Shown: one piece after another, positions 27,962 through 37,193 of the stretch
How positions within the stretch are numbered: the first letter of the stretch is position 1
How the letters are laid out: every line of letters starts with the position of its first letter
DNA from: Pseudomonas alkylphenolica
GTDB lineage: Bacteria; Pseudomonadota; Gammaproteobacteria; Pseudomonadales; Pseudomonadaceae
DNA length: 64,000 nt
Direction: 5' to 3'
NCBI RefSeq assembly: GCF_000746525.1
Contig: NZ_CP009048.1
Location: 4,529,501 to 4,593,500, forward strand
Program-made: the position numbers and the translations under genes
The notes under the pieces: model-generated
The model's database searches: none
What the model was told of the DNA's origin: nothing
The model's input: only the letters and a program-made list of their open reading frames with translations

Positions 27962-29824
27962 ATGGAAATAACCCGTCGCGACTTCATCAATGGCGTCGCT
28001 ATCGGCATCGCAGCGGGGCTGACCCGCCTGCAACTGCTGCAAGCGGCCGAAAGCGGGCGCTACTACCCGCCAGCGTTGACCGGCCTGCGTGGCAGCCATG
28101 TCGGCGCCTTTGAAGTCGTACACCAGATGGGCTGGGAGAAAAAGAGCTTCGCCACCGACGCCTTGCCGATCAAAGAGGAATACGACCTGGTGGTGGTCGG
28201 TGGTGGCATCAGCGGGCTGGCGGCGGCGTTTTTCTATCGGGAAAAGCACCCGGAGGCGAAAATCCTCATCCTCGAAAACCACGACGACTTTGGCGGTCAC
28301 GCCAAGCGCAACGAGTTCAGTGCTGGTGGGCGGATGATTATCGGCTACGGCGGTAGCGAAGCCTTCCAGTCCCCCAAGCACCTGTACAGCGCCGAGGTCA
28401 ACGGCCTGCTGAAAAAGCTCGGGGTGGATATCAAGCGGTTTGAAACGGCCTTCGATCGCAGTTTCTACCCAGGCCTGGGCCTGTCGCGCGGCGTGTTCTT
28501 CGATAAAGAAACCTTCGGCGAAGACAAACTGGTGACCGGCGACCCGACCCCCATGGTCGCCGACGACATTGCCCCCGGGCAGCTCAATGCCCGCTCGATC
28601 CGCGACTTCATCAACGATTTCCCCCTGCCCGAAAGCGACCGCAAGGCCTTGATCGACCTGCACGAAGCCCCCAGGGATTACCTGGCAGGCAAGTCACTGG
28701 AAGACAAGACCGCCTACCTGGAACGCACCAGCTACCGCGACTTCCTGCTCAAGGACGTCGGCCTGTCGCCCACCGCGGTGAAGTACTTCCAGGGCCGCAC
28801 CAACGACTTCATGGCCCTGAGCATCGATACTGTGGCCGCTGCGGATGCCTACTACGTCGGTTTTCCCGGTTTTAGCACGATGAATCTGGAGCCGATCAGC
28901 GAAGAAGCCCAGGCGGAAATGGAAGAGCCCTACATCTATCACTTTCCCGATGGCAACGCCTCGCTGGCACGCCTGCTGGTGCGCAGCCTGATTCCGCCGG
29001 TGGCACAGGGCAAGGACATGGAAGACATCGTCCTGGCCGACTTCGACTACAGCCAGCTCGACCGCGGCGGGCAGCCGGTGCGCCTGCGCTTGAACAGCAC
29101 TGCAGTCAGCGTGCGCAACCACAAGGGCGCGGTGAACATCGGCTACAGCCGCGGCGGACAATTGGCTCAGGTCCGCGGCAAGCACTGCGTTCTGGCTTGC
29201 TACAACATGATGATCCCGTACCTGCTGCGCGACCTGTCGGCCGAGCAGGCGCTTGCCCTGAGCCAGAATGTGAAGTTTCCGCTGGTGTACACCAAGGTCA
29301 TCGTGCGCAACTGGCAGGCTTTCCAGAAGCTTGGCGTGCATGAAATCTACGCCGCCACGCAACCCTATAGCCGGATCAAACTGGACTACCCGGTAAGCAT
29401 GGGTGGCTACGAACATCCACGCGACCCGGCACAGCCTATCGGCCTGCACATGGTCTACGTACCGACCAGCCCTGATAGCGGCATGAACAGCCGTGACCAG
29501 GCGCGCGCCGGACGCGGGCGGCTATATGGCACGCCATTTGAAACGCTGGAAAGCCAGTTGCGTGAACAGCTGCAGCGCATGCTCGGGCCTGGCGGTTTCG
29601 ACCACAACCAGGACATCCTGGCGATCACCGTCAATCGTTGGCCGCATGGTTATGCCTGCTTTACCAACACCCTGTACGACGATCCTGATCAGACCGAACA
29701 GTGGATGGAACTGGCACGCAAACCTGTGGGCAAAGTCAGCATTGCCAACTCCGATGCGGCCTGGAGTGCGTATGCGCATGCGGCGATTGATGAGGCATGG
29801 CGGGCTGTTGGAGAGCTGACCTGA
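27962..29824 (+). CDS. spdH: Spermidine dehydrogenase-like FAD oxidoreductase
   Basis: 620 residues, matching the length I recall for P. aeruginosa SpdH. The N-terminus carries a twin-arginine signal (TRRDFINGVAIG, Arg 5-6), so it is probably exported folded to the periplasm. The FAD-binding Rossmann motif is DLVVVGGGISGLAAAFF (about 75-91), followed by ENHDDFGGHAKRNEF. SpdH cleaves spermidine to 1,3-diaminopropane and 4-aminobutyraldehyde; the upstream dehydrogenase would convert the latter to GABA. It is the last gene of the operon; it starts 13 bases after the dehydrogenase stop. A different short inverted repeat follows it. Confidence 0.88.
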   Translation: MEITRRDFINGVAIGIAAGLTRLQLLQAAESGRYYPPALTGLRGSHVGAFEVVHQMGWEKKSFATDALPIKEEYDLVVVGGGISGLAAAFFYREKHPEAKILILENHDDFGGHAKRNEFSAGGRMIIGYGGSEAFQSPKHLYSAEVNGLLKKLGVDIKRFETAFDRSFYPGLGLSRGVFFDKETFGEDKLVTGDPTPMVADDIAPGQLNARSIRDFINDFPLPESDRKALIDLHEAPRDYLAGKSLEDKTAYLERTSYRDFLLKDVGLSPTAVKYFQGRTNDFMALSIDTVAAADAYYVGFPGFSTMNLEPISEEAQAEMEEPYIYHFPDGNASLARLLVRSLIPPVAQGKDMEDIVLADFDYSQLDRGGQPVRLRLNSTAVSVRNHKGAVNIGYSRGGQLAQVRGKHCVLACYNMMIPYLLRDLSAEQALALSQNVKFPLVYTKVIVRNWQAFQKLGVHEIYAATQPYSRIKLDYPVSMGGYEHPRDPAQPIGLHMVYVPTSPDSGMNSRDQARAGRGRLYGTPFETLESQLREQLQRMLGPGGFDHNQDILAITVNRWPHGYACFTNTLYDDPDQTEQWMELARKPVGKVSIANSDAAWSAYAHAAIDEAWRAVGELT

Positions 29825-29830
29825 TTCAGT

Positions 29831-29920
29831 TGTAGGAGCGGATTCATCCGCGATGGCCTGCGCAGCAGGCCCATCTACGGGGCCGCTGCGCGCCCCATCG
29901 CGGATGAATCCGCTCCTACA
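29831..29920. repeat. Inverted repeat of a second Pseudomonas type
   Basis: TGTAGGAGCGGATTCATCCG and its reverse complement at the other end enclose a roughly 40-base, GC-rich, itself palindromic centre. It is unlike the REP core used elsewhere in this window and sits between convergent spdH and the OYE gene. This GTAGGAGCGGATTCATCCGCG type is common in P. fluorescens-group intergenic regions. Confidence 0.88.
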
Positions 29921-29931
29921 GAGGGGCCGTA

Positions 29932-31038
29932 TCAATCACGTAAATCCGACTCATGAATCGGCTGTTCACGACTGGTCGCTCGCTGGTACTGAGCCGGCCA
30001 GGTTGCCTTGTTGCCGCCCAGGTCATCATCGGCGTGCAGCGGCCAATAGGGATCACGCAACAGTTCGCGCGCCAGGAAGATGATATCGGCCTGCGCGGTA
30101 CGCAAGATGGTTTCAGCCTGCATCGGGTCAGTAATCATCCCGACCGTCCCGGTGGCAATCCCCGACTCTTCGCGCACCTTGGCGGCAAACTGTGTCTGGT
30201 ACCCAGGCCCGGTAGGAATCTCGGCGTTCACCGACGTGCCGCCGGAGGACACATCGATCAGGTCCACACCCAATTTACGCAAGCGCTTGGCCAACTCCAC
30301 CGTTTCATCCGGGTTCCAGCCATCTTCAACCCAGTCGGTAGCCGATAGCCGCACGAACACCGGCAACTCCTCCGGCCAGACTTCCCGCACCGCCTCAGTC
30401 ACCTGCAAGGTCAGGCGAATGCGATTTTCGAAATTGCTGCCGTATTCATCACGTCGCTGGTTGCTCAACGGCGACAGAAACTGATGCAGCAGATAGCCAT
30501 GCGCCGCATGCACTTCAACCACCTTGAAACCTGCTGTCAATGCACGCTGCGCGGCGTCGACGAAGGCCTGGATCACTTCATCGATCTGCGCTTTGCTCAT
30601 CTCGACAGGCGCGGTGTGCTGCGGATCGAAGGCGATTTTTGACGGACCGATCGGTACCCAGCCGCCGTCTGCGGGCTTGACGCTGCCCTGCTTGCCCAGC
30701 CAGGGCCGATAGGTACTGGCCTTGCGTCCGGCATGCGCCAGTTGAATGCCGGGAACGGCACCCTGGGCAATGATGAAACGGGTAATACGCTGCAGTGGCG
30801 GGATCTGCGCGTCATCCCACAGCCCGAGATCCTGGGCGGTGATGCGTCCGTCGGCAGTAACCGCCGTAGCCTCGGTGAAGATTAGCCCGGCACCGCCCAC
30901 CGCGCGGCTGCCCAGGTGGACCAGGTGCCAGTCATTGGCCAGGCCATCGACACTGGAGTATTGGCACATGGGAGAAACGGCAATACGGTTGGGCAGGGTC
31001 AGGTGGCGCAGGGTATAGGGTGCAAGCAGCAGACTCAT
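29932..31038 (-). CDS. NADH:flavin oxidoreductase, Old Yellow Enzyme family (XenA/YqjM type)
   Basis: 368 residues, a TIM-barrel FMN enzyme. Motifs: NRIAVSPMCQYSS (the Cys that tunes the FMN in the YqjM group), IQLAHAGRKAS, the substrate-binding HAAHGYLLHQFLSP and the phosphate-binding C-terminal VGMITDPMQAE. Such enzymes reduce activated C=C bonds or nitro groups of xenobiotics. The presence of the extra Cys and shorter length favour the thermophilic-like/YqjM class over classical OYE. It is monocistronic in appearance, 117 bases from recJ. Confidence 0.92.
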   Translation of the reverse strand: MSLLLAPYTLRHLTLPNRIAVSPMCQYSSVDGLANDWHLVHLGSRAVGGAGLIFTEATAVTADGRITAQDLGLWDDAQIPPLQRITRFIIAQGAVPGIQLAHAGRKASTYRPWLGKQGSVKPADGGWVPIGPSKIAFDPQHTAPVEMSKAQIDEVIQAFVDAAQRALTAGFKVVEVHAAHGYLLHQFLSPLSNQRRDEYGSNFENRIRLTLQVTEAVREVWPEELPVFVRLSATDWVEDGWNPDETVELAKRLRKLGVDLIDVSSGGTSVNAEIPTGPGYQTQFAAKVREESGIATGTVGMITDPMQAETILRTAQADIIFLARELLRDPYWPLHADDDLGGNKATWPAQYQRATSREQPIHESDLRD

Positions 31039-31155
31039 GGGGCACCTCTCAAATCAAGTGGTAAGGCTCCAGATGGTTGACCGGCCGACCACAGAATCTT
31101 CCCCGCAGGTTCTTCGACCAATCATTCTGAGCCTAGACCACTTTGCCCCTTGAGT

Positions 31156-32865
31156 TCAGCGCGGCTCGATATGCGCGATCATCAACTGCACACTTTCCTG
31201 ACCGCGGAACTCGTTGACGTCGAGCTTGTACGCCAGCTCGACCCAACGCACCGTCGGGTTGGGCCAGACCTCACGATCGACGCCAAAGGCGATGCCATCG
31301 AGCTTGACCGAGCCGCATTCGCTCTTGAGCACCACTTTCAGGTGCCGCTCGCCCACCACCCGTTGTTCGACCAACTGGAACACCCCGTGAAACAGCGGCT
31401 CGGGGAAGTGCTGGCCCCACGGCCCGGCGTGACGCAGGGCACGCGCCAGTTCCAGGTGAAACTCTTCGACCGCCAAACTGCCATCGGAGAGCAGGCGACC
31501 GGTCAAGTCGTCTTCGCGCAACTGCCTACGCACTTCTTCATCAAAAGCCTGGGCAAACGCCGGGAAGTTGTCGACAGGCAAGGACAGGCCGGCAGCCATG
31601 GCATGGCCACCGAACTTGCTGATCAGTTGCGGATGCTGTGCCGCCACGGCATCCAGGGCGTCGCGAATGTGAAAGCCCGGCACCGAACGGGCCGAGCCCT
31701 TGAGCATGCCTTCGCCCGCATCAGCAAAGGCGATGGTAGGCCGGTGGTAACGCTCCTTAAGGCGTGAGGCAAGGATACCGATCACCCCCTGGTGCCAGTC
31801 CGGCTCGAACAGGCATAGGCCGAACGGCATCGACTCCAGGGGCAGATCCTTGAGCTGGGCCAGGGCTTCACGCTGCATACCCTGCTCGATCGACTTGCGG
31901 TCCTGGTTCAGCTCATCCAGTTGCCCGGCCATCTCCCGTGCCAGGTTGGGGTCGTCACTGAGCAGGCATTCGATGCCCAGGCTCATGTCGTCCAGACGAC
32001 CGGCGGCGTTCAGGCGCGGGCCGAGGATGAAGCCGAGGTCGGTGGAGGTGGTGCGTGCATGATCGCGCCGCGCCACCTCAAGGATGGCCTTGAGCCCGGG
32101 CCGGGCCCGCCCTGCCCTGATCCGCTCAAGGCCTTGATGTACGAGGATGCGGTTGTTGGCGTCCAGGGGCACGACGTCAGCAACACTGCCCAGGGCGACC
32201 AGATCGAGCAGTTCGCCGATATTCGGTTGCGGTGCGTTGTCGTAGTGCCCGAGGCTGCGCAAGCGTGCGCGCAAGGCCATCAGCACGTAGAAAATCACCC
32301 CGACCCCGGCCAGCGCCTTGCTCGGAAACTCGCAGCCGGGCTGGTTGGGATTGACGATGGCATCGGCTGCCGGCAGTTCATGACCTGGCAGGTGGTGATC
32401 GGTGACCAGCACCTTAAGCCCGGCAGCTTTGGCTGCGGCCACACCTTCTACGCTGGAAATGCCGTTGTCCACGGTAATCAACAGTTGCGGCTGGCGTTCC
32501 AAGGCAACCTGAACGATTTCCGGGGTCAGGCCGTAACCATATTCGAAACGATTGGGCACCAGATAATCGACATGCGCCGCCCCCAACAGACGCAGACCCA
32601 ATACCCCTACAGTGCTGGCGGTCGCGCCATCGGCATCGAAGTCGCCAACGATCAGGATGCGCTGGCGCTGGGCCAGGGCCTCGACCAGCAGGTCTACCGC
32701 CGCGTCGATACCTTTGAGCTGCTGGTAAGGCAGCAGGCGTGCCAGGCTTTTGTCCAGTTCCGCCGCACTGTGCACACCACGGGCGGCGTACAAGCGGGTC
32801 AGCAACGGTGGCAGGTCGCCAAGGAACGGCAAGGTGTCCGGCAGGGGGCGTGGTTCGATACGCAT
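31156..32865 (-). CDS. recJ: Single-stranded-DNA exonuclease RecJ
   Basis: 569 residues. DHH-family motifs: I (VGDFDADGATAS, about 72-83), III (VTDHHLPG), DHHA1 region near 400 (FADAGEGMLKGSARS, and FGGHAMAAGLSL), and a C-terminal OB-fold. It degrades 5' ends of single-stranded DNA in RecFOR recombination, mismatch repair and replication restart. The start at 32865 follows a modest Shine-Dalgarno. A REP pair and yaeQ lie upstream on the same strand. Confidence 0.97.
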   Translation of the reverse strand: MRIEPRPLPDTLPFLGDLPPLLTRLYAARGVHSAAELDKSLARLLPYQQLKGIDAAVDLLVEALAQRQRILIVGDFDADGATASTVGVLGLRLLGAAHVDYLVPNRFEYGYGLTPEIVQVALERQPQLLITVDNGISSVEGVAAAKAAGLKVLVTDHHLPGHELPAADAIVNPNQPGCEFPSKALAGVGVIFYVLMALRARLRSLGHYDNAPQPNIGELLDLVALGSVADVVPLDANNRILVHQGLERIRAGRARPGLKAILEVARRDHARTTSTDLGFILGPRLNAAGRLDDMSLGIECLLSDDPNLAREMAGQLDELNQDRKSIEQGMQREALAQLKDLPLESMPFGLCLFEPDWHQGVIGILASRLKERYHRPTIAFADAGEGMLKGSARSVPGFHIRDALDAVAAQHPQLISKFGGHAMAAGLSLPVDNFPAFAQAFDEEVRRQLREDDLTGRLLSDGSLAVEEFHLELARALRHAGPWGQHFPEPLFHGVFQLVEQRVVGERHLKVVLKSECGSVKLDGIAFGVDREVWPNPTVRWVELAYKLDVNEFRGQESVQLMIAHIEPR

Positions 32866-32909
32866 GGGGCGGTCAGGGTTTCTCTAGGGGTAAGTGGAGA
32901 ACAGCGCAT

Positions 32910-32966
32910 CGCGGGGCAAGCCCGCTCCCACAGGGGTGTCCACGGTGGGAGCGGGCTTGCCCCGCG
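32910..32966. repeat. Inverted REP pair
   Basis: Two opposed REP cores enclosing a short loop, between yaeQ and recJ, which are on the same strand. Confidence 0.95.
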
Positions 32967-32982
32967 AAATCCAGGTCAGATG

Positions 32983-33525
32983 TCAGCCGCGCTCGCCGAG
33001 CAGCCACTGTAGCTGCACTTCATGCTGACCGCGGTCATCAGTGACGAAGATCGTGCCTTCACTGATCATCACGTCCCACTTGATCGCACGCGGCATGTCG
33101 GTGGCCAGGGTTTCAAGCACTTCCTGCGGTACGGCAGCGATGTTCAGGTTCTTGAGGTTCTTGACCGCCGGGACAACCTTGTTCTCCCATACGCGCAGGC
33201 TGCCATAGGCCAGCAGGCTGGTGCGCTCGGTGCGGCGCGAGCACCAGGTCAGGCGTTCGGCGTCCGGTTGACCGACTTCAATCCAGTGCAGGATGCGGTC
33301 GTCCAGGCTTTTTTCCCATAGGGCAGCTTCGTCCACATCCGACAGACCCCGACCAAAGCTCAGTTGCTCGTTGTACCACAGGGCGTAGGCCAGCAGCCTT
33401 ACGGCCATGCGCTCCTCGGTTTCCGAAGGGTGACGGGCGATGGTCTGCTTGACGCTTTCGTACACGCCGCGGTCGAGATCGGTGAGGTTCAGTTCAAACT
33501 TGTAGGTGGTGGAAGGCTGGGCCAT
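32983..33525 (-). CDS. yaeQ: YaeQ family protein
   Basis: 180 residues, family length, opening MAQPSTTYKFELNLTDLDRG. YaeQ proteins have a PD-(D/E)XK nuclease-like fold; the family was once linked to suppression of RfaH loss but has no confirmed biochemical role. Conserved segments LLAYALWYNEQLSFGRGLSD, LWEKSLDDRILHWIEVGQPD and WDVMISEGTIFVTD are present. It is divergent from the CoA-transferase gene, with 130 bases between starts. Confidence 0.93.
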   Translation of the reverse strand: MAQPSTTYKFELNLTDLDRGVYESVKQTIARHPSETEERMAVRLLAYALWYNEQLSFGRGLSDVDEAALWEKSLDDRILHWIEVGQPDAERLTWCSRRTERTSLLAYGSLRVWENKVVPAVKNLKNLNIAAVPQEVLETLATDMPRAIKWDVMISEGTIFVTDDRGQHEVQLQWLLGERG

Positions 33526-33655
33526 GGACGGGCTTCTTGCGGCAAGGAAAGTCGCCCAGTCTAACCGATCCGCATGTTCCTTGCGCCGCGGCAGTATCTG
33601 GGCGCGCCCAGCTATGATAAAAACGGGGGCTCTGCCCAGCTGCTACGGATGCCTC

Positions 33656-34855
33656 ATGCCTACGCCCAGCAAACCCCTCGCCGGCCTCAAAGTCATCGAA
33701 CTCGGCACCTTGATCGCCGGCCCGTTTGCCTCGCGCATCTGCGCCGAATTCGGTGCCCAGGTGATCAAGGTCGAGTCGCCCGATGGCGGCGACCCGCTGC
33801 GCAAATGGCGCAAGCTGTACGAGGGCACGTCGCTGTGGTGGTTCGTCCAGGCCCGCAACAAACAGTCGCTGACCCTCAACCTCAAGCATGCCGAAGGCAT
33901 CGAGATCCTGAAAAAGCTGCTGGCCGACGCCGACATTCTTATCGAGAACTTCCGTCCCGGTGTGCTGGAAAAACTCGGCCTGGGCTGGGACACCTTGCAC
34001 AGCCTCAACCCGAAGCTGGTCATGGTGCGCTTGTCCGGCTTCGGCCAGACCGGGCCGATGAAGGATCAGCCGGGCTTTGGCGCAGTCGGTGAATCGATGG
34101 GCGGGCTGCGTTACATCACCGGCTTCGAGGATCGTCCACCGGTACGCACCGGCATTTCCATCGGCGATTCCATTGCCGCGCTCTGGGGTGTGATCGGCGC
34201 CTTGATGGCTTTGCGTCATCGCGAAGTCAATGGCGGTGCGGGCCAAGTGGTGGATGTCGCCTTGTACGAGGCAATTTTCGCAATGATGGAGAGCATGGTG
34301 CCCGAGTTCGACGTGTTCGGCTTCATTCGTGAACGTACCGGCAACATCATGCCCGGCATCACCCCTTCCTCGATTCACACCAGCGCCGATGGCAAGCATG
34401 TACAGATCGGCGCTAACGGCGATGCGATCTTCAAACGCTTCATGCAGGCCATCGGTCGCCAGGACCTGGCCGATGATCCAGCGCTGGCCAGCAACGATGG
34501 CCGCGATCTGCGCCGCGACGAGCTGTACGCGGTCATCGACCGCTGGGCCCGCAGTGTGCCGCTGGATACACTGATGCAGGTGCTCAACGTTGCCCAGGTC
34601 CCGGCGAGCCGCATCTTCAGTGCCGAAGACATGTTCAGCGACCCGCAGTTTCTGGCCCGCGAGATGTTCCTGCAAGCCAAACTCCCCGACGGCAAGCCGT
34701 TCAAGATGCCCGGGATCGTGCCCAAGCTGTCGGAAACGCCAGGCTCCAGCGAATGGGTCGGACCAGAACTGGGTGCGCATACCGAGCAATTGCTGGGTGA
34801 GCTGGGTTACGACGCACCGGACATTGCCCGCCTGCGCGCGCAGGGCGCGGTGTAA
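33656..34855 (+). CDS. Family III CoA-transferase (CaiB/BaiF)
   Basis: 399 residues from the ATG at 33656 (MPTPSKPLAGLKVIELGTLI); the frame extends upstream to 33506 but into the divergent yaeQ. Family signatures include AGPFASRICAEFGAQVIKVE, the conserved NFRPGVLEKLGLGWD, and GISIGDSIAALWG containing the probable catalytic Asp near residue 170. These enzymes swap CoA between organic acids by a ternary-complex mechanism. The substrate is unknown: no acyl-CoA dehydrogenase or other pathway partner is adjacent. Confidence 0.9.
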   Translation: MPTPSKPLAGLKVIELGTLIAGPFASRICAEFGAQVIKVESPDGGDPLRKWRKLYEGTSLWWFVQARNKQSLTLNLKHAEGIEILKKLLADADILIENFRPGVLEKLGLGWDTLHSLNPKLVMVRLSGFGQTGPMKDQPGFGAVGESMGGLRYITGFEDRPPVRTGISIGDSIAALWGVIGALMALRHREVNGGAGQVVDVALYEAIFAMMESMVPEFDVFGFIRERTGNIMPGITPSSIHTSADGKHVQIGANGDAIFKRFMQAIGRQDLADDPALASNDGRDLRRDELYAVIDRWARSVPLDTLMQVLNVAQVPASRIFSAEDMFSDPQFLAREMFLQAKLPDGKPFKMPGIVPKLSETPGSSEWVGPELGAHTEQLLGELGYDAPDIARLRAQGAV

Positions 34856-34902
34856 AGCATCGCCTCTAACCCTGTTACCGGCCCGACGGTGGAGACTCGT
34901 AC

Positions 34903-35790
34903 ATGACCGATCGCAAGCGTCCGCGTTGCCGCACGCTGCTGACCTTGATGTTGTGTACCCTGTTGGGTGCGAGCATGCCCGGGGTTGCCTGGGCCAAGGA
35001 GCGATTGCTTTGGGTGCTGCGCGACTTGCCGCCGTTGACCGTCTTCGAAGGCACCGGCAAAGGTCAGGGGGTCGTGGATCAGTTGTTGCCCATGCTGATC
35101 GAGAAAATGCCTGAATACGACCACAGCGTCATGCGGGTCAATCGCGCGCGTGGCAATCAGATGCTGCAAGAAGGCCGCCTCACTTGCGATCCCACCCTGC
35201 TCTGGACCCCCGAACGCGCCCGCTATGTGCACTTTTCACAACCGAGTCTGGGCATTCTCAGTAGCGGCCTGGTGGTACGCCAACAAGACCAGGCGTTACT
35301 GTCGCCTTACCTGAAAAACCAGGAAATCGACCTGCGCACATTGCTCACCGGCACCTCGCTCAAACTGGGCGTAGTTGCCGAACGCAGCTACAGCCCGCCG
35401 GTCGACGCCTTGCTCAAGACCCTGTCGGACGAAACGCTCAGCCGTCACTATGGCAATGATGCGGTCAGCAACCTGTTGCAGATGCAAAAGCGCCAGCGTT
35501 TGCAGCTGCTGCTTGGCTACTGGCCGGAGGCCCGATACCTGATCCAGCAGCAAGGATGGACAACAGACGACTACAGGTTCTATCCGATCCAGGGCGTGGC
35601 ACGCTACCAGTTCATCCACGTCGGCTGTGCCGACACGCCACTGGGACGCGAGGCCATCGGCCATATCGACCAGCTGCTCAAATCCTTGCGCCGCGATACC
35701 CTGCCACAACTGTATGCGCAGTGGCTGGATCCGCAATCGCGCGAACTCTATCTACAGGACAGTCGACAGTTTTTCCTTGACCCACCTTGA
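34903..35790 (+). CDS. Periplasmic binding-like protein (TIGR02285-type)
   Basis: 295 residues with a signal peptide cleaved near VAWA (about residue 31). The mature part has the two-lobed type II binding-protein character (LLWVLRDLPPLTVFEGTGKG, GNQMLQEGRLTCDPTLLWTP, ARYVHFSQPSLGILSSGLVV) and matches what I know of the TIGR02285 family. No permease or ATPase is nearby. Instead it lies 43 bases before a LuxR-type response regulator and in the same locus as a kinase with two binding-protein-like sensor domains, so a sensory role for a small ligand is more likely than transport. GGAG precedes the start at good distance. Confidence 0.82.
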   Translation: MTDRKRPRCRTLLTLMLCTLLGASMPGVAWAKERLLWVLRDLPPLTVFEGTGKGQGVVDQLLPMLIEKMPEYDHSVMRVNRARGNQMLQEGRLTCDPTLLWTPERARYVHFSQPSLGILSSGLVVRQQDQALLSPYLKNQEIDLRTLLTGTSLKLGVVAERSYSPPVDALLKTLSDETLSRHYGNDAVSNLLQMQKRQRLQLLLGYWPEARYLIQQQGWTTDDYRFYPIQGVARYQFIHVGCADTPLGREAIGHIDQLLKSLRRDTLPQLYAQWLDPQSRELYLQDSRQFFLDPP

Positions 35791-35833
35791 ACAGGCGACT
35801 AGAACCCCTGACGCTGGACAACCGGAGCCTGTT

Positions 35834-36496
35834 TTGAGTACTTCCCCTTTGCCGCCATTGCGTATCGTCCTGGCTGACGATCACCCGATCTTTCGTATCG
35901 GCTTGCAGGCCGTCCTTGACCAGATACCGGGAGTGACGGTGGTTGCCCAAGCCGGTAGCCCGAATGAACTGCTGGCCCATCTGCAAGGGCTGGAGTGCGA
36001 TGTGCTGGTGACTGATTTCATGATGCCGGTCGGGCAGCAGAACGATGGCCTGAAGCTGCTGGAGCAGATTCGCCGGCACTTCCCGCACCTGCCGATCCTG
36101 GTCGTGACCATGCTCAACAACGCCGGACTGTTCCGGGCAATGCTCGCCCTGGGTATAAGCGGCTTGCTAAGCAAGGGCAGCCTGGCTGATGAGCTACCCC
36201 AGGCAATCAGTTGCCTGTCACAAGGCAAAACCTACCTGGCAGCCTCGGTTGAGCACCTGTTGCTGCAAGATGGCGCGGTACGTGAAGACCAGATTGGCGT
36301 ACAGGACCCCCTCTCACCCAAGGAACTTGAGGTTACCCGCCTGCTCGCCGTCGGCCACACGGTGAGCCAGATCGCAACGTTGCTCAACCGCAGCAAACAG
36401 ACGGTCAGCACCCAGAAAATCAGTGCCATGCGCAAACTGGGAGTGGCCAACGATGCCGCGCTCTTTCTCTACCTGCAGGAACACGGCCTGTCCTGA
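35834..36496 (+). CDS. LuxR-family response regulator (RocA1/SadA-like)
   Basis: 220 residues from a TTG start at 35834, chosen because GGAG lies 7 bases upstream; the frame has no in-frame ATG at this position, and the earlier one is inside the preceding gene. The receiver domain has acidic pair DD 15-16, phospho-acceptor Asp 61 (LVTDFMMPVGQ) and Lys near 112. The C-terminal LuxR helix-turn-helix reads LSPKELEVTRLLAVGHTVSQ then IATLLNRSKQTVSTQK. By context with the EAL response regulator and the BvgS-like kinase it matches the RocA1 (PA3948) part of the Roc/Sad system, which controls fimbrial genes in P. aeruginosa; targets here are unknown. Confidence 0.85.
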   Translation: MSTSPLPPLRIVLADDHPIFRIGLQAVLDQIPGVTVVAQAGSPNELLAHLQGLECDVLVTDFMMPVGQQNDGLKLLEQIRRHFPHLPILVVTMLNNAGLFRAMLALGISGLLSKGSLADELPQAISCLSQGKTYLAASVEHLLLQDGAVREDQIGVQDPLSPKELEVTRLLAVGHTVSQIATLLNRSKQTVSTQKISAMRKLGVANDAALFLYLQEHGLS

Positions 36497-36504
36497 TTGA
36501 ATGC

Positions 36505-37004
36505 TCAGGCATAGGCCCGTTGCTTGCAGCCAGCACTGTTGCGCGCGTCGATCCAGTCGATCAGCTCAGCCCCCGGCATTGGCCGGGCGATGAAATAACC
36601 CTGCATGACCGGATGCCCGAGATCCTTGATTGCCAGCAGATCGTCAGCCGTCTCCACCCCTTCGACCACCACGTTCAGGCTCATGCGTCGCGCCATCATC
36701 AGGGCTCCCGCCACCACCGCGGCCTTGCGGCCATCATGGGCCATGCCGCGGACAAACTCGCTGGGCAGTTTCAACTCGCTGAACGGCAGCTCCAGCAAGC
36801 GCTGCACGTTGGAAACCCCCATTCCAAAATCGTCGATGGACAACTGGCAACCGAGAATGCGCAAGTGCAGCAGGCCTTCGAGTTGCTGGTTGGTGAGGGT
36901 ATTGCCGGCGGTTTCGACAATTTCCAGGGTCAAGGCACTGGCCGCTACGGTGTGGCGCTCCAGTGCCGCCTTGACCTGATCGTGGAAGTCATCGCGCTGG
37001 AGTA
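36505..37004 (-). pseudogene. C-terminal half of REC-EAL response regulator (RocR-like), cut by IS21
   Basis: Downstream part of a phosphodiesterase gene interrupted by the IS element at 37005-39624. Reading from the insertion point it gives LQRDDFHDQVKAALERH, then EAL-domain motifs EIVETAG, DDFGMGVSNVQ, GALMMARRMSLNVVVEGVET and the end AGCKQRAYA with a TGA. It lacks its own receiver and the EAL signature, which are on the other side of the insertion. The C-terminus meets the convergent LuxR-type regulator gene eight bases away. The last eight bases of this entry (36997-37004) are the target-site duplication. Confidence 0.93.
36997..37004. repeat. Left target-site duplication of the IS21 element
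   Basis: CTGGAGTA, repeated exactly at 39625-39632 on the other side of the insertion. Removal of the element plus one copy restores a continuous 406-residue reading frame. Confidence 0.96.
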
Positions 37005-37009
37005 TGCGG

Positions 37010-37124
37010 ATTCCACGGTCATCTGGCCACCCATTCCATGAGCATCTGACCACCGATTCCACGCTGATCCGGCCACCCATTCCACGCGCATCCGGCCACT
37101 GATTCCACGGCCATCCGGCCACTC
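37010..37124 (+). repeat. Five tandem 23-base terminal repeats, left IS end
   Basis: Five consecutive units of the pattern ATTCCACGnnCATCCGGCCAC, each exactly 23 bases long, starting five bases inside the IS tip. IS21 ends characteristically carry multiple transposase-binding repeats. Confidence 0.93.
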
Positions 37125-37193
37125 AACCGGGCAGGCAGCTACGCAGGATTTCTTCACTACCATCGACCTCTTTTTCGAAGCAGAGAGGTCGTC

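Noticed and set aside
37005..37124. Possible CRISPR array (regular 23-base units)
   Set aside because: The units are directly adjacent with no unique spacers and lie at an IS21 end with an inverted counterpart at the other end.
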